NCBI RefSeq assembly: GCF_964204865.1
Contig: NC_135251.1
Coordinates: forward strand, 13,578,001-13,642,000
Source: Styela clava
Lineage: Eukaryota > Chordata > Ascidiacea > Stolidobranchia > Styelidae
DNA length: 64,000 nt
Direction of reading: 5' to 3'
A program made the position numbers and the translations under genes. The notes beneath the pieces are model-generated. The model had not been told where the DNA came from and did no database searches. It worked only from the letters and a program-made list of their open reading frames with translations. Each line of letters begins with the position of its first letter. Positions within the stretch are counted from its first letter, which is position 1. This document shows positions 1 to 10,397 of this stretch, one piece after another.

Positions 1-230
1 TCTAGTTACATATTACGTGAGTTTCGCAAGACCGACGTCACTTGTGAAGTCAGAATCCAACCGATTCCAAATTACAGCCCTAACCTGGCCCGAAAACTCA
101 ATCTAACATCCTAGCGCTCTAATGTAACATGACTATATTACTACAATCCCGCAACATTATCATTATTTATATTGGTTAGACCAGGACAAACTTAAAAGAT
201 TTTAGTCCTTCCCAAGCTAAGAAATACATA

Positions 231-620
231 CACTGTTAAAAAAATTTTTCCAAATTTACTAAAAAAAAATGGCAGCAAAAGTACTGGCCCCATGTAAAAA
301 AATTTACAGGCCCTATCAGTAGTATTATGAACAGTATTTTTAGTAAATTTACAGAGATTGATGGTAGCAAAAATTACTATAAAACTGTAAAAAATACTAC
401 TTTTTTGACGGCAGTAAACCTACCCATCAGTAGTAATATTTTTTACCTTAAAATAGTAAATAAAATTACTATCTCGATGGCAGCTACCTTACCCGACAGT
501 AGTACCATACAATACTAGCATGATGGTAATTTCTCACTCGCGATGACCGAACCACTACGAGAGTAGCAAAGCTATTTACTAGCACGACACAACAGTAAAC
601 ACACATATTACAGTTAAAAT
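231..620. repeat. Degenerate AT-rich repeat with a CACTGTTAAAAAAATT end
   Basis: The stretch repeats variants of short motifs such as GATGGCAGCAAA, TTTACTA and CAGTAGTA several times in direct and inverted form. Its left edge reads CACTGTTAAAAAAATT directly after a TA dinucleotide, and the same 16 bases occur inverted at 6367-6382, again next to TA. It is probably a transposon end or a decayed MITE. No protein similarity was seen in the short open frame inside it. Confidence 0.35.
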
Positions 621-1199
621 AAAAAAAACGAGATTCTGGAAACGAAAATCATTTTATTACAATTGATATTTTTATAAAACCATAAATACACACTGAACGC
701 CTCTAAGGCTTGTCAAACAGTTTCGAAAAAAATTTCAGAAAATATATGGTCTACAGTCAAATTTAAACACCTATTAGGAGACGTTGAAGGCTATCCATGC
801 AATAAAATGAGGGCACAAGTTCTTGTAGGACATAGGAATTCTGTATGTAATGGATCAAAATCGAGTTTCTATTGGCACTTGTTAGAAATCTGGTCTATAC
901 ATTTCGAGGTCTATTTATTTATCTCAATAGATCCAAATAAAGTCAAACAAGAAAACGTTTTAGGACTGGGTTGTTTAGTTGACAAACTTATTTTGAAATC
1001 AAATTTCTGGATACCAGGCTATGAGACGCTGGCAAACGTGACATAATAACGAGACTATTGTAAGAATTTCACGATTTTTTGCACTTTACTCTAATTATAA
1101 TGTTTCAAAATGAAAATTTTGGGAAATATCATGCAACCTATTTTGTAGCTATGGCAAGAGTTTCAAAGATGACAAATTCTAAAGGTAATTATGCAAGAT

Positions 1200-1840
1200 A
1201 ATTTTCAAGATAAGATTTCAAGGGGCGTGAAGTCGAAGAGCGGGAGTTTGAGGATTTTGGTAGGAGCATGAGTGGGAGTTCTAAATTTTGAAGCTTGCAG
1301 AGTCTATAGAGTTAATCATAGTCGGAGTTTATCCACACTTATGAATAGAGTTTGACTGGACATTTTTAAAGCTCATGAGCTAGGAGCAGAGTTTGCAGAA
1401 GTTGCAAATTCGAAAATGTTAAAATTGATAAAACTGGACAAAAAGTTACACTAAAGCAGCTAGCATAGCAGCAGTCAAATCTTATAAGATCAGGGAGTCA
1501 AGAGTTTTAATTCATATTTTGAAAGAGTCTTGAGCAGGAGACGGAGTCATATATTTGCAAGCGTGGGAGTTGATAGTCATGAGTGGAAGCCAGAAATTTT
1601 GTGGTTGAAGAAGATTACGGAGCAGAGTTTGTCTAAAATTATCCAGACTTCACACCCAACACACAGCTAAATCATTTTTTATCAAATTAATCGATCAGCC
1701 AAAAGCAGGGCTGCGAACTCGAACTTCGAAAAACTCTATCAAGTACATGAACTCAAACCCCTGACCAGGGTAATGAACTCGAACTTGAGAAACTCAATCA
1801 AAGGCATGTGAAAATTTGATCGAGTTTTCACCCCTGGTCA
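1200..1840. repeat. Degenerate GGAGT/GAGTC-type repeat
   Basis: Irregular repeats of GGGAGTTTG, GTCGGAGTTT, AACTCGAACTT and similar words fill this region. The same vocabulary appears at 45429-45530, 61440-61660 and 63570-63665. This style is typical of the interior of non-autonomous hAT elements that begin CAGGGCTG. Element boundaries could not be fixed here. Confidence 0.4.
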
Positions 1841-3009
1841 AAAGTGATGTAAGCTGCAGTAACACCACCAAAGTTTACTTAAACATCAATTTCTAACAAC
1901 GGCACATATAACGCCTGTGATAGATTCACTCTTCTTGCAAGGCCGATTACTTTTGCATGAACGTCTTTGCCTTTACTTTTTTTCGACTTAGTGCCTCTGG
2001 GGTTTATGTCACCGAAGAACCTGAAAAAAGACCGAACTTAAATGGCGAATAGGTTTCACATATGAAATTTGGAAAACGTCCTGTCATCTCACCACCAAAA
2101 TAGTAAAAACACAAACACTGGACAAAAATAGTAAAAATGTCAGGTATTTATAATGTATCGTGCCTTGCCAAGGGATAAACAAAAAACTGCCAGTGGGCCA
2201 GGAATGCAATTGCTAAACCAGGAAGCACCAGATCCTCCTAGCCTCCAGTTGTCGCAAATCGCAATAGGCTCATCCGCTCGTTGACATTCGATTGCAAATG
2301 CAGCAATTGAAAAATATTATATTAATTTCTGTCATTAGTAATGATTTTTTGCAAATATATCAAAAATTTCCTGCTACAAAATGGAGAGCACAGTGACATC
2401 GTTTGAAATTGAAGTTCACTAAAATAGGATTGTTGTGAGTTCATTTTTCACATATGGATGTAAAACATATTAGATTAGGAGGAAACATGTGTGGTACCGC
2501 CAGTCAGTCTATTATTAACCACCTAAAACTGTTTAACTAATTAAATTATTCTCAGCCCCACTTATGGCCCAGTCCCCAGGATATGGACACCATGAGTTTG
2601 TGCAAGTCCAGTCACATATTTCCTTTTCACAACCCATTTTTTGTATTGTATATCATCAAATAACACTACATGACAGAAGAAACAGGTAATTCGTCAACAA
2701 CGTGTACATTGTGCCAACAGCAAGAATTATATCAGCACTGTAGACTAGCACATTTTTTCTTACCTCTGAATAAAATCAAACGTCAGCAAGGCCTTCTTTG
2801 GATATTCTATGTTGAAAACATAGAACGAAGCAAACTGAAAAGCTACCGCTTCAAAAAACGATTTACAGGAACACACCACTTCTCGTTCAGCGATGACGTA
2901 AAAAGTCTCAGCAGTCGCTACCGTGTTACCTGAAACACAAGATTGTAAACTTTAGCTTCGAATCTATAGGCTTATGAATAAAGTGAAAGTCACTCGACAG
3001 GTTGATTAA

Positions 3010-3683
3010 CCCTTTCCATGCGATTTTTATTTTTTATAAAATAATCGTATTTGCTACGCCGACTTTATGCATTTGTACCCCCACAACTAGTCGATCGACT
3101 AACGAAAAAGTAATGATCCTCTGCTGCCCACTGACGGCTCGTTGAAAAGCTTATTTAAAGAGCTTGCAATTGGCAATTAAAAAAAAATATTTTTTTTAAA
3201 AGGGGTGGTCTGAGTCACAAATCGGATAGAAAAAAGGCATCATTTTTCTTGGGTGTTGAAACTTCAAACCGTAATAAAAAATAGAAATATTCGCTAAATC
3301 CTTTACTGTTACCGCTTCTTGGTTGGCAAACAATAGCATAATATTGCTGTAGCAATTTCGCTATCTAACTCAAAATACTTTGGTAGATGGAAGGGATAAT
3401 ATGTCTTCTATTACCACCCAAAAAACACCGAAATTTGCATAAATTTAAAAAACACTCCCTCATTCCACCGCAAATAAAATTCCCACGGTAAACGAAAGCC
3501 AGATTTATCGTCGCTTATGTTAATCTCGAAGAAGACTTCTTATCAATAAACTGAAACCCGGAAAAACTAGACCAACAGTTTGCGACCGATTGCTAAATAA
3601 AACAGTGGAGTACATCAACGTACCCGCCGCAATCTAGCGAGTTTTGTCGTGGGTACGTATACGTGCCCACCGCACAGAAAGGG
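3010..3683 (+). mobile_element. piggyBac-type MITE, copy 1 (674 bp)
   Basis: The element starts CCCTTTCCATGCG and ends CGCACAGAAAGGG, imperfect terminal inverted repeats flanked on both sides by TTAA (3006-3009 and 3684-3687). TTAA target duplication plus a CCC...GGG terminus is the signature of piggyBac-superfamily transposons. No transposase frame is present, so it is non-autonomous. A near-identical copy of exactly the same length lies in the opposite orientation at 19036-19709. Confidence 0.85.
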
Positions 3684-4621
3684 TTAATCTTATTATCTCA
3701 ACTTCTAAAGCCAACTAATAACAAATACACTTACTAGAGGTGGACGATTAGTGATTTTTTTGATAATATGCAATTACACAATTATTAATTGTATAATAGT
3801 ACGATCATCTCCAAATTGGCTTTGGCTATATATCTAACATAGCAGACATGGATTTGTTCTTATTTTCACTCACCGTTGATAGCAAGCGCAACACTGATAA
3901 AACGAAGGGAGAACTTATTACATTGATGAGGCTTATGATGCGCATTACGTTCTTTCAGAAATATTATATTTCATATTTCAAGCAATGCATACTGTGACGC
4001 AACAGTTAAAGCAGGTTGCATGACAGAAGCTGGTGATATTATTTTATAATAATCACAACTGAGAAGTATATGGCGACACAAAATGGCCTTTGAAAAAGTT
4101 GCGCAGAATTAATCACAGGAAAACAGCTATCATATCATTTTTCGAAATTGTTCCCGATATTCACAATTACATCGCTCACCTCTAACACTTACCTATGCAA
4201 GCAATAAATGGAGATTTTGGAATATCTTTTAATATCTGGGAAAAAGTGGTTTCTTTCTGAAAATAGGCAAAGTAGTGCATGTATATGCAAAAAAATTCCG
4301 TTAACCACTATCATGCAGTTAGTTTCCAATTAATTTGCAGTCGGCTCACAAAACTTTATACGAACAGTGTTGTGCAGAAGTTACATTACTCTTGATGCAA
4401 AAACTTTCAAAAAAAAGTACTTTACACAAAAAAAGCATAGAACATACCTGGAAACACTTAAATATTTGGTTTAGGTTCTCTCCGAAATAATAGGCGATCA
4501 ACGTGACCACCCCAGTCGATTTTGGTAATTCAGTTTTCAGACTCTTTGATTCCGATTTTGAAGAACTTATAAATTCAGAAATTTTCTTATTGGTTGAATA
4601 TTTCAATGTTCTAAATAATAA

Positions 4622-5007
4622 TGCCTGCTAAAACGCTTAAAAACAGTGAAAAACCGTCAAAAAACACCCAGAACCCTGCTAAACGCTTAAAAACAGTGAA
4701 CAACCGTCAAAAAACACCAAGAACCCTGCTAAAACGCTTAAAAACAGTGAAAAACCGTCAAAAAAACACCAAGAACCCTGCTAAAACGCCTAAAAACAGT
4801 GAAAACCCGTCAAAAAACACCAAGAATCCTGCTAAAACGCTTAAAAACAGTGAACAACCGTAAAAAAACACCAAGAACCCTGCTATAACCCTTAAAAACA
4901 GTGAAAAACCGTCAAAAAACACCAAGAACCCTGCTAAAACGCTTAAAAACAGTGAAAAACCGTCAAAAAACACCAAGAACCCTGCTAAAACGCTTAAAAA
5001 CAGTCAA
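4622..5007. repeat. Minisatellite, about 50-bp unit, 7-8 copies
   Basis: A unit of roughly 50 bp (core GCTAAAACGCTTAAAAACAG followed by TGAAAAACCGTCAAAAAACA and CCAAGAACCCT) is repeated head to tail about seven and a half times with few substitutions and one- or two-base indels. The array keeps open frames on both strands (4621-4863 + and 4758-4976 -) only because the unit lacks stops in those frames; the predicted peptides are simple repeats and are not evidence of a gene. Confidence 0.95.
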
Positions 5008-5059
5008 ATAATACAGTGTAAATTGTGAAATCGCCAAATACGTTGGCCGCCTTGTAGAC

Positions 5060-5640
5060 TTTGTAGGTACCGGTATAGTTGAATTCATCTGTCTGTTACC
5101 GGTACCGTACCTATTGTTGCCACTGACTTGTAACGTTTGAACGTATCATATCACCATAGGCTACCGGTAGATTACATCTATTCCGAAACAAATACTGAAA
5201 TAGCCAATTCAGATTTTTACTCTTGGTCGTCGATATATACCGGTACCGGTAAGACGGCGAAACTAACGCAGTGTGTAAGCATGTCGCTGTATACAGGTAC
5301 GGTACCGGTACCATTAGATGCTGATGTACACGGTATTTAAAGAATATTTTGGTCTACCGACTACAAGTCTGCTACTGTAATACAAACATGCTCAATTAAC
5401 GCATAAAAAGCTACAAAAACCAACCGCCTAAAATAAACATCCACTAACGACAAAGAGCCTCGCTTACCGAGTCCTAATTCCTGAACCAGAAAAAGCGCGG
5501 GCTACAGGCACGTGACATTTGAGTGATGTCATAATTGGCACATTACCGGTACTAAATGACCTCTGACCGGAAAGAGAAGGATTAAAATATAGGACACTTT
5601 GATCTCTGCAAAAAGTACCAGTACCGGTACCTCAATATTC
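5060..5640. repeat. GGTACC/ACCGGT palindrome-rich patch
   Basis: The palindromic words TACCGGTA, CCGGTACCGG and GGTACCGGTACC recur at about 5066, 5097, 5161, 5237, 5296, 5545 and 5620, far above expectation in AT-rich DNA. The spacing is irregular. This may be the body of a repeat built from short inverted copies. Open frames on both strands here are by-products. Confidence 0.5.
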
Positions 5641-6474
5641 AGACCACTACCCGTGGTAAATTCGCAGCTACCGTACAGACCGTTGCTAACACAATCATCA
5701 AACTCAGACTCGCGCTATTGCATACTTAACATACGTACCGCATTCAGTTTTCATACGCACGCAACCGATGCTGAGCTCCCAAACAGCTTAGCGTCCCAGC
5801 CGAGATGGGCAAGGAAACTCGAAATCAAAAATGCTGCGCACGCAACCTGCCTTGTGGAGTTTTTGCGGATGAATTTTTGGACAAATAGGTCCGCTTACTT
5901 CCGGATAAATAATATATAAAAACAATATCTTATCTTGTCTAATGCAATAGCAAAACAATCAGAATTTTTGGGTGATGAACCAAAATAATTTTGGAATAAA
6001 ATTAATTCAAATTAATACCCAGAGCAAAATTTAGATGAAATTCTAAAGGAGTATTTAAATTTGCTTCGTGACTATATCGCATGCGTAGGTAGATAAATTC
6101 GTTTATTGGAAAGAATAGTTACTCGTAAATTAGAGGATCTTAGATTTTTTTACTTTTTCCAAGTATACTAATCTTTTTACTATTTTTCTGTTATATTAAT
6201 TACTAACTGATCAGTGAAATTACTATTCATTAGTAAACTATTAACAAACAAGCACCCTGATTGGCTCAGCTAAGCAAGTCACGTGATTTCAATAAAATAC
6301 TCTTGTAGAAAGTAAAATTCAACGAAAAATTAGTAAAAATTTACTAGAAAAATTAGTATATTTACTAATTTTTTTAACAGTGTAGGTTATTAACGTGCAT
6401 GTTGTACAGGTATAATTTGTTCGAACCGATGCTATAAAATTCTTCCTAAAAGCAATCACCATATTATACTTATT

Positions 6475-6864
6475 TTGTGCGTTTTCAAGCTTTATTATTT
6501 TATCGTTGTAGTATGCTACAACCGAAGGATGCATCACTGCAATTCAAGATTACTATCGGGAGTATTTCGGGAGTCAAAGAAGATTACATTATTTGAGGAT
6601 TGGATTTTGCTTCGGTTTGATGATCTTGGGTCTCCCTCTTTTGTTAAATGTAAGATTTTAAAGATCTTTTCTGGTAAAAATAAAAAAGAAATGATTTTCA
6701 AGCATGAAGTAATGAACCATTCTTTTGATACCTATACGTTACGTTTGGTCGCTAGTACCTTTAACCACGAATCGCTCATGTTAGAGCAAGCACCAGTTTT
6801 TATACCTGCTAGCTGCTACATTACGCAACACGTGAAGATCATGTGTTTTAAAGTAAGTAAATGA
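6475..6864 (+). CDS. Orphan open frame, 129 codons, unknown
   Basis: An uninterrupted frame that would encode 129 residues, ending in CFKVSK and a stop. The middle is rich in Lys, Phe and Ile; there is no signal peptide, clear membrane segment or motif I recognise. A possible acceptor (TTGTAG at about 6510) lies inside the frame, so it could also be an exon. It sits about 500 bp before the SLC6 exons on the same strand but does not resemble any SLC6 segment. It may be a transposon remnant. I do not assign a function. Confidence 0.2.
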   Translation: MCVFKLYYFIVVVCYNRRMHHCNSRLLSGVFRESKKITLFEDWILLRFDDLGSPSFVKCKILKIFSGKNKKEMIFKHEVMNHSFDTYTLRLVASTFNHESLMLEQAPVFIPASCYITQHVKIMCFKVSK

Positions 6865-7356
6865 ACAAATGGAAAGAATAAAACGATTTGAGTGAGATTT
6901 ACACTCAAACATGTTGATTAAATCCCATAAATGATTGTCATAAAATTACGCAGTACAAAGTGGCGATTTTGGATTACCGAAAGGCTAAACGTGTACCAGT
7001 ACACCCCACATTCTGTAATCTTGAGTACTCTAGAATTATAAGTAAGTTTTTTTCTACTCCATAATCAGCATAAGACGATAAAATAATTAATAAAAACAAA
7101 ATTAATAAAACTGAATACAGAATCGGGAGAGCAAATAAAACTTCAGGTATGGTTTTAAACTTTAATGCGTACGGATTTTAGATGGAAAGGTATTGTTCAA
7201 AGAGGTAGTACGTGTTCGCTCAGATAATCATCTGTTTTCCGTTATAAATTTTCTAGGAAACTTTGCAATATATTTCCAGGCCACTCGCCAGCACAAAATA
7301 AATCTATAAACATAATATATAAAAAAAAAACGATACAATATTTTCTTTCTCTCAAG

Positions 7357-8595
7357 GGCGGAATTTATATTTTTGAAATATTGAATTTATATGGAGCAAG
7401 TGGTATTTGTATCCTGTGGCTCGCAATGTTTGAAACAATCACTATAGGTTGGATATACGGTGTCGACAGATTTTATGATGACGTCAAAATGATGATTGGA
7501 TATTATCCACCTTCATTCTTCAAGTATTGTATCAAGTATATTTCTCCAACCATATGCGCAGTGAGTGCAAGCTTCTTTCTTTATTGTTTTCTACTCGGCA
7601 ATACAATCGGTATACCTAAAATTGTTTGAAACCAATATTTCTATACTTCATGAGAAGCCATTTAATTGGTATCTTTATCTTGGACGATTATAATCACTTT
7701 TTTAGATTGATATAAAGATAAATATACAGGACATTTTCATTGTACTCGAATCGTTTCTGTATACTAGCTGTTATCGTGAAATTCTTCAGTAGGTAATTCT
7801 GTATTATCCGGTTTAAAGTTGCGAAGAATTACAATATTTTCTATACCAATTTGTCGATATATCATTCTAGTTAATTTAAGCTCTGAAAATATAATGCACA
7901 TCTAAACTACGTGTACACGGCGTCTTTCACGACGCAAAATACCCCTCGAGGGAAATATAGGATGAATAGTGTTAATAAAACTGTTTGGGACCTCCAGAAG
8001 TATGCGCACCAAAATGACGCACAACCTGAACATAGTCGGCGTGTACCGGTTAGAATTAAGGTTGGGCGACATCTTGGTGCGCATACCTCTGGAGCACCAC
8101 TGTTTGTTTCATTTTCAATGTCTATTTCATTCATGTCAGGTAATTTTTGTGGCCTGTTGCGTGAAGTATACTCCACTTAAAATGGGAAATTACATTTATC
8201 CATGGTGGGCAAACATGATCGGATGGTTTCTTTCGTTATCTATTGTTCTATGTGTTCCTGTTTATGGAATGATAACAATGTTGCAAATTAAGGGAACTTG
8301 GAAGCAGGTGGGCTATATTAATTTGAATATGACGACACACTCGGCCGATGTAAATATATGCATTATTCCAACAAATACCATTTTAAGTGATTCAATAACA
8401 TTTTGCTTGAATTGTAGGGCTATTTGTGTCTGAATTTACCGTAGATAAACGCGTGTTAAATTTTTATAAATGATTCACACATGTATATATCTTTTTAAAC
8501 AGAAATGGAGATATAGCATCACGTCATCATATAGGCCAGAAATAAAAGATGATGAGAAAGATGCCAATGAAAAAGAATCTTTTTCAGTGATTTAA
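7357..8595 (+). CDS. SLC6 sodium/chloride-dependent transporter, C-terminal exons only (partial)
   Basis: Three exons, 7357-7560, 8140-8307 and 8503-8595, join in phase 0 with AG/GT borders at every junction. They encode about 154 residues of the C-terminal end of an SLC6 transporter, a membrane protein that moves a neurotransmitter or amino acid with sodium and chloride. Family hallmarks are GGIYIFEILNLYGASG at the start, WIYGVDRFYDDV, MIGYYPP, KYTPLKMGNYIYPWW and GWFLSLS, covering the last transmembrane helices (about TM10-12) and the cytosolic tail. The tail ends F-S-V-I, fitting a class I PDZ ligand (inference). The MGNY stretch resembles the GABA-transporter branch, but the substrate is not resolved. 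Exons for TM1-TM9 were not found upstream. Either they lie beyond position 1 or this is a truncated copy. Open splice sites and frames argue against long decay. Confidence 0.8.
7987..8099. mobile_element. Short MITE, copy A of the GTATGCGCACC-TIR family
   Basis: Begins with ACCTCCAGAAGTATGCGCAC and ends with the near-perfect inverted repeat GGTGCGCATACCTCTGGAG. It sits in the intron between the first two SLC6 exons. The palindromic ends produce overlapping open frames on both strands, none of which is a gene. Copies B to E are at 28297, 31330, 45553 and 53848. Confidence 0.7.
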
Positions 8596-8627
8596 AAATG
8601 GCGGTTACCATCTTTAATGTGATTTAG

Positions 8628-8780
8628 TATCAATCAATCAATCAATCAATCATTTATTCGTCGTCACAAAAACATCAAATGCACAAAAAATTGGTACAAT
8701 AAATAAATATAATAATAATGATATTTGTGCGACAGGAGTCGCGAGGGACCTTGTTAGGTCTTCAAGCAGCGACACCTAAA
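8628..8780 (-). repeat. Microsatellite-tailed retroposon end (TCAA repeat + TTTATTCGTC)
   Basis: Six tandem copies of TCAA/CAAT run into CATTTATTCGTCGTCACAAA. A comparable junction, a tetranucleotide repeat followed by TTTATTCGTC, occurs at 31799-31845. A short tandem tail followed by a fixed sequence is how the 3' ends of some LINEs look when read on the opposite strand. The LINE family is not identified. Confidence 0.4.
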
Positions 8781-9102
8781 GCGCTGTTACTGGTTCAGTG
8801 TAAAAAAATAACTACATTTGCTACAAACATTGACTATGCAATAGTCGTTATGATGAAAATATTTTGAATCATTGAAAAAATTCGCAGCAAACGCAACTTT
8901 ACTAAAATCATATAATAGAGAGAAAACAAGAAAAACAACTCAACTATAAATTTATAAAAAAGGCATATTTGAATAAATGTATATAAGTTACATAAAAGAC
9001 AAACGACAAGCGAGGGGAAAATGGTTAGACCAAAGACAAAATTGTAAGTGACTAATTGAATAGAAGTTGGTAAGCTCTAATAAATCATAAAACGTTGATA
9101 TG

Positions 9103-9123
9103 TATATATATATATATATATAC
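9103..9123. repeat. TA dinucleotide microsatellite
   Basis: About ten TA units in a row. Simple repeat. Confidence 0.9.
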
Positions 9124-10397
9124 AATACGCTCCACAGTAAGTGGGCATAAAATTGCTCGTTGATTAATAAACGTCATCTTGTCCGGTACAGTTTAAAAGC
9201 ATATAACCACATAGCTGGATTAAGTTGATATATTGGTTATTAAATTTTACATGACGCCCATTCGTGCATATTTATTCAAAGTGTGATTTCATAGCGATTT
9301 TTTACTTTTGGTCAAAATATTGATAAAAAATCGTACATTGGTATTTTCAAATACTAGGCTGCTGTACATTTTATGCACATGGTGCCCAATAAGGGCGTCG
9401 CGGGCTTGATCATCAAATTGTATTATAAGATACTAGATGCAAAAGTTCGATTACTAAATTTTCGATTTTTTTGTTCCTACGATCTCTCAAAATACTTTCG
9501 ATAGAAAATGAATCTATCCGAACCTATCAGTGGCTGCTTTATTGCGTCCTAGGTCAGAGCGAAGCAATTACCATGTCCCCCTTACTTACAAAATATTCAA
9601 CCACACTACTATTTAATCCGACACATCTGTCATCTCGAAAAATTATATAGAAAGTGAACAAACTAATAGGTATGGTTGAGACCTACTTGTTTTTCGGAAA
9701 AACAAAAGATGTAAACTCAAAAACAAGACGTTTAATGTTATAACACTATTTGCGATTATTATTGATCAAATATTATTTGTGATTCTTCTTTCGCATTATT
9801 ACCATTTAACCAAGTATAACATCACGACTAAAATGTTGTTTTTGTTGTAGTGTTGTAATTAACTTGTAAATGAAACATTGTCATTCGTCGTTGGATAGGC
9901 ACAGAAGTTGGTAAAAGTAGAATTCACAAGTAGGGGTCCGCGAGCCAAAACATTTGGGAAACCCTGACCTAGTCTAATTTAAGATACATAACTCACGTCA
10001 TCAAAAATCAGTTAAATCCATTTTCGGCACCTCTGTTTATCCATGGTAAATTTTTAGCAGCCTGTAGCTTTTAGTTAAATATTTATTTAATATTACTTTC
10101 TGAAGAATCAGTCCTCGAATAATTTCGATCAGATACCACGCTTCTCCGTGGTAGTATATATAATAAATATATATTATTATATATCCTCGTGTGTTCCAAC
10201 TGTTGTGTATAGAGAAAGTTATTTGTGATTTAATTACTATTATCGAATGTTTATATCTAAAGTGTCCCAAATCAACGCATACAGTGTTAAATATTGTTAC
10301 ATCCATTCCTTTCCACCAAATAACTTTTTTCATCAATCCTTGAACCAATATGTTGTATCTCTAATACATTTTACTGCAAAACCTGAATGGTCTGGAC

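Larger units (their letters stand above)
1..7356. other. Gene-poor left flank, repeat-filled
   Basis: No conserved exon was recognised on either strand. I looked for the hallmark first transmembrane exon of an SLC6 transporter (the glycine-rich NGGGAF region) that should precede the exons at 7357 and did not see it. The stretch holds degenerate repeats (about 231-620 and 1200-1840), a piggyBac-type MITE, a minisatellite, a GGTACC-rich patch and one orphan reading frame at 6475-6864. The remaining sequence (about 620-1200, 1840-3005, 3690-4600, 5640-6320, 6865-7356) shows nothing I can name. Confidence 0.6.

Noticed and set aside
4621..4976. Lys/Asn-rich and Phe/Leu-rich repeat proteins on opposite strands
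   Set aside because: Both frames are read out of the 50-bp minisatellite and have no conserved content.
7902..8180. Overlapping open frames on both strands in the SLC6 intron
   Set aside because: They arise from the palindromic MITE copy A; the real SLC6 exon starts at 8140 in another frame.
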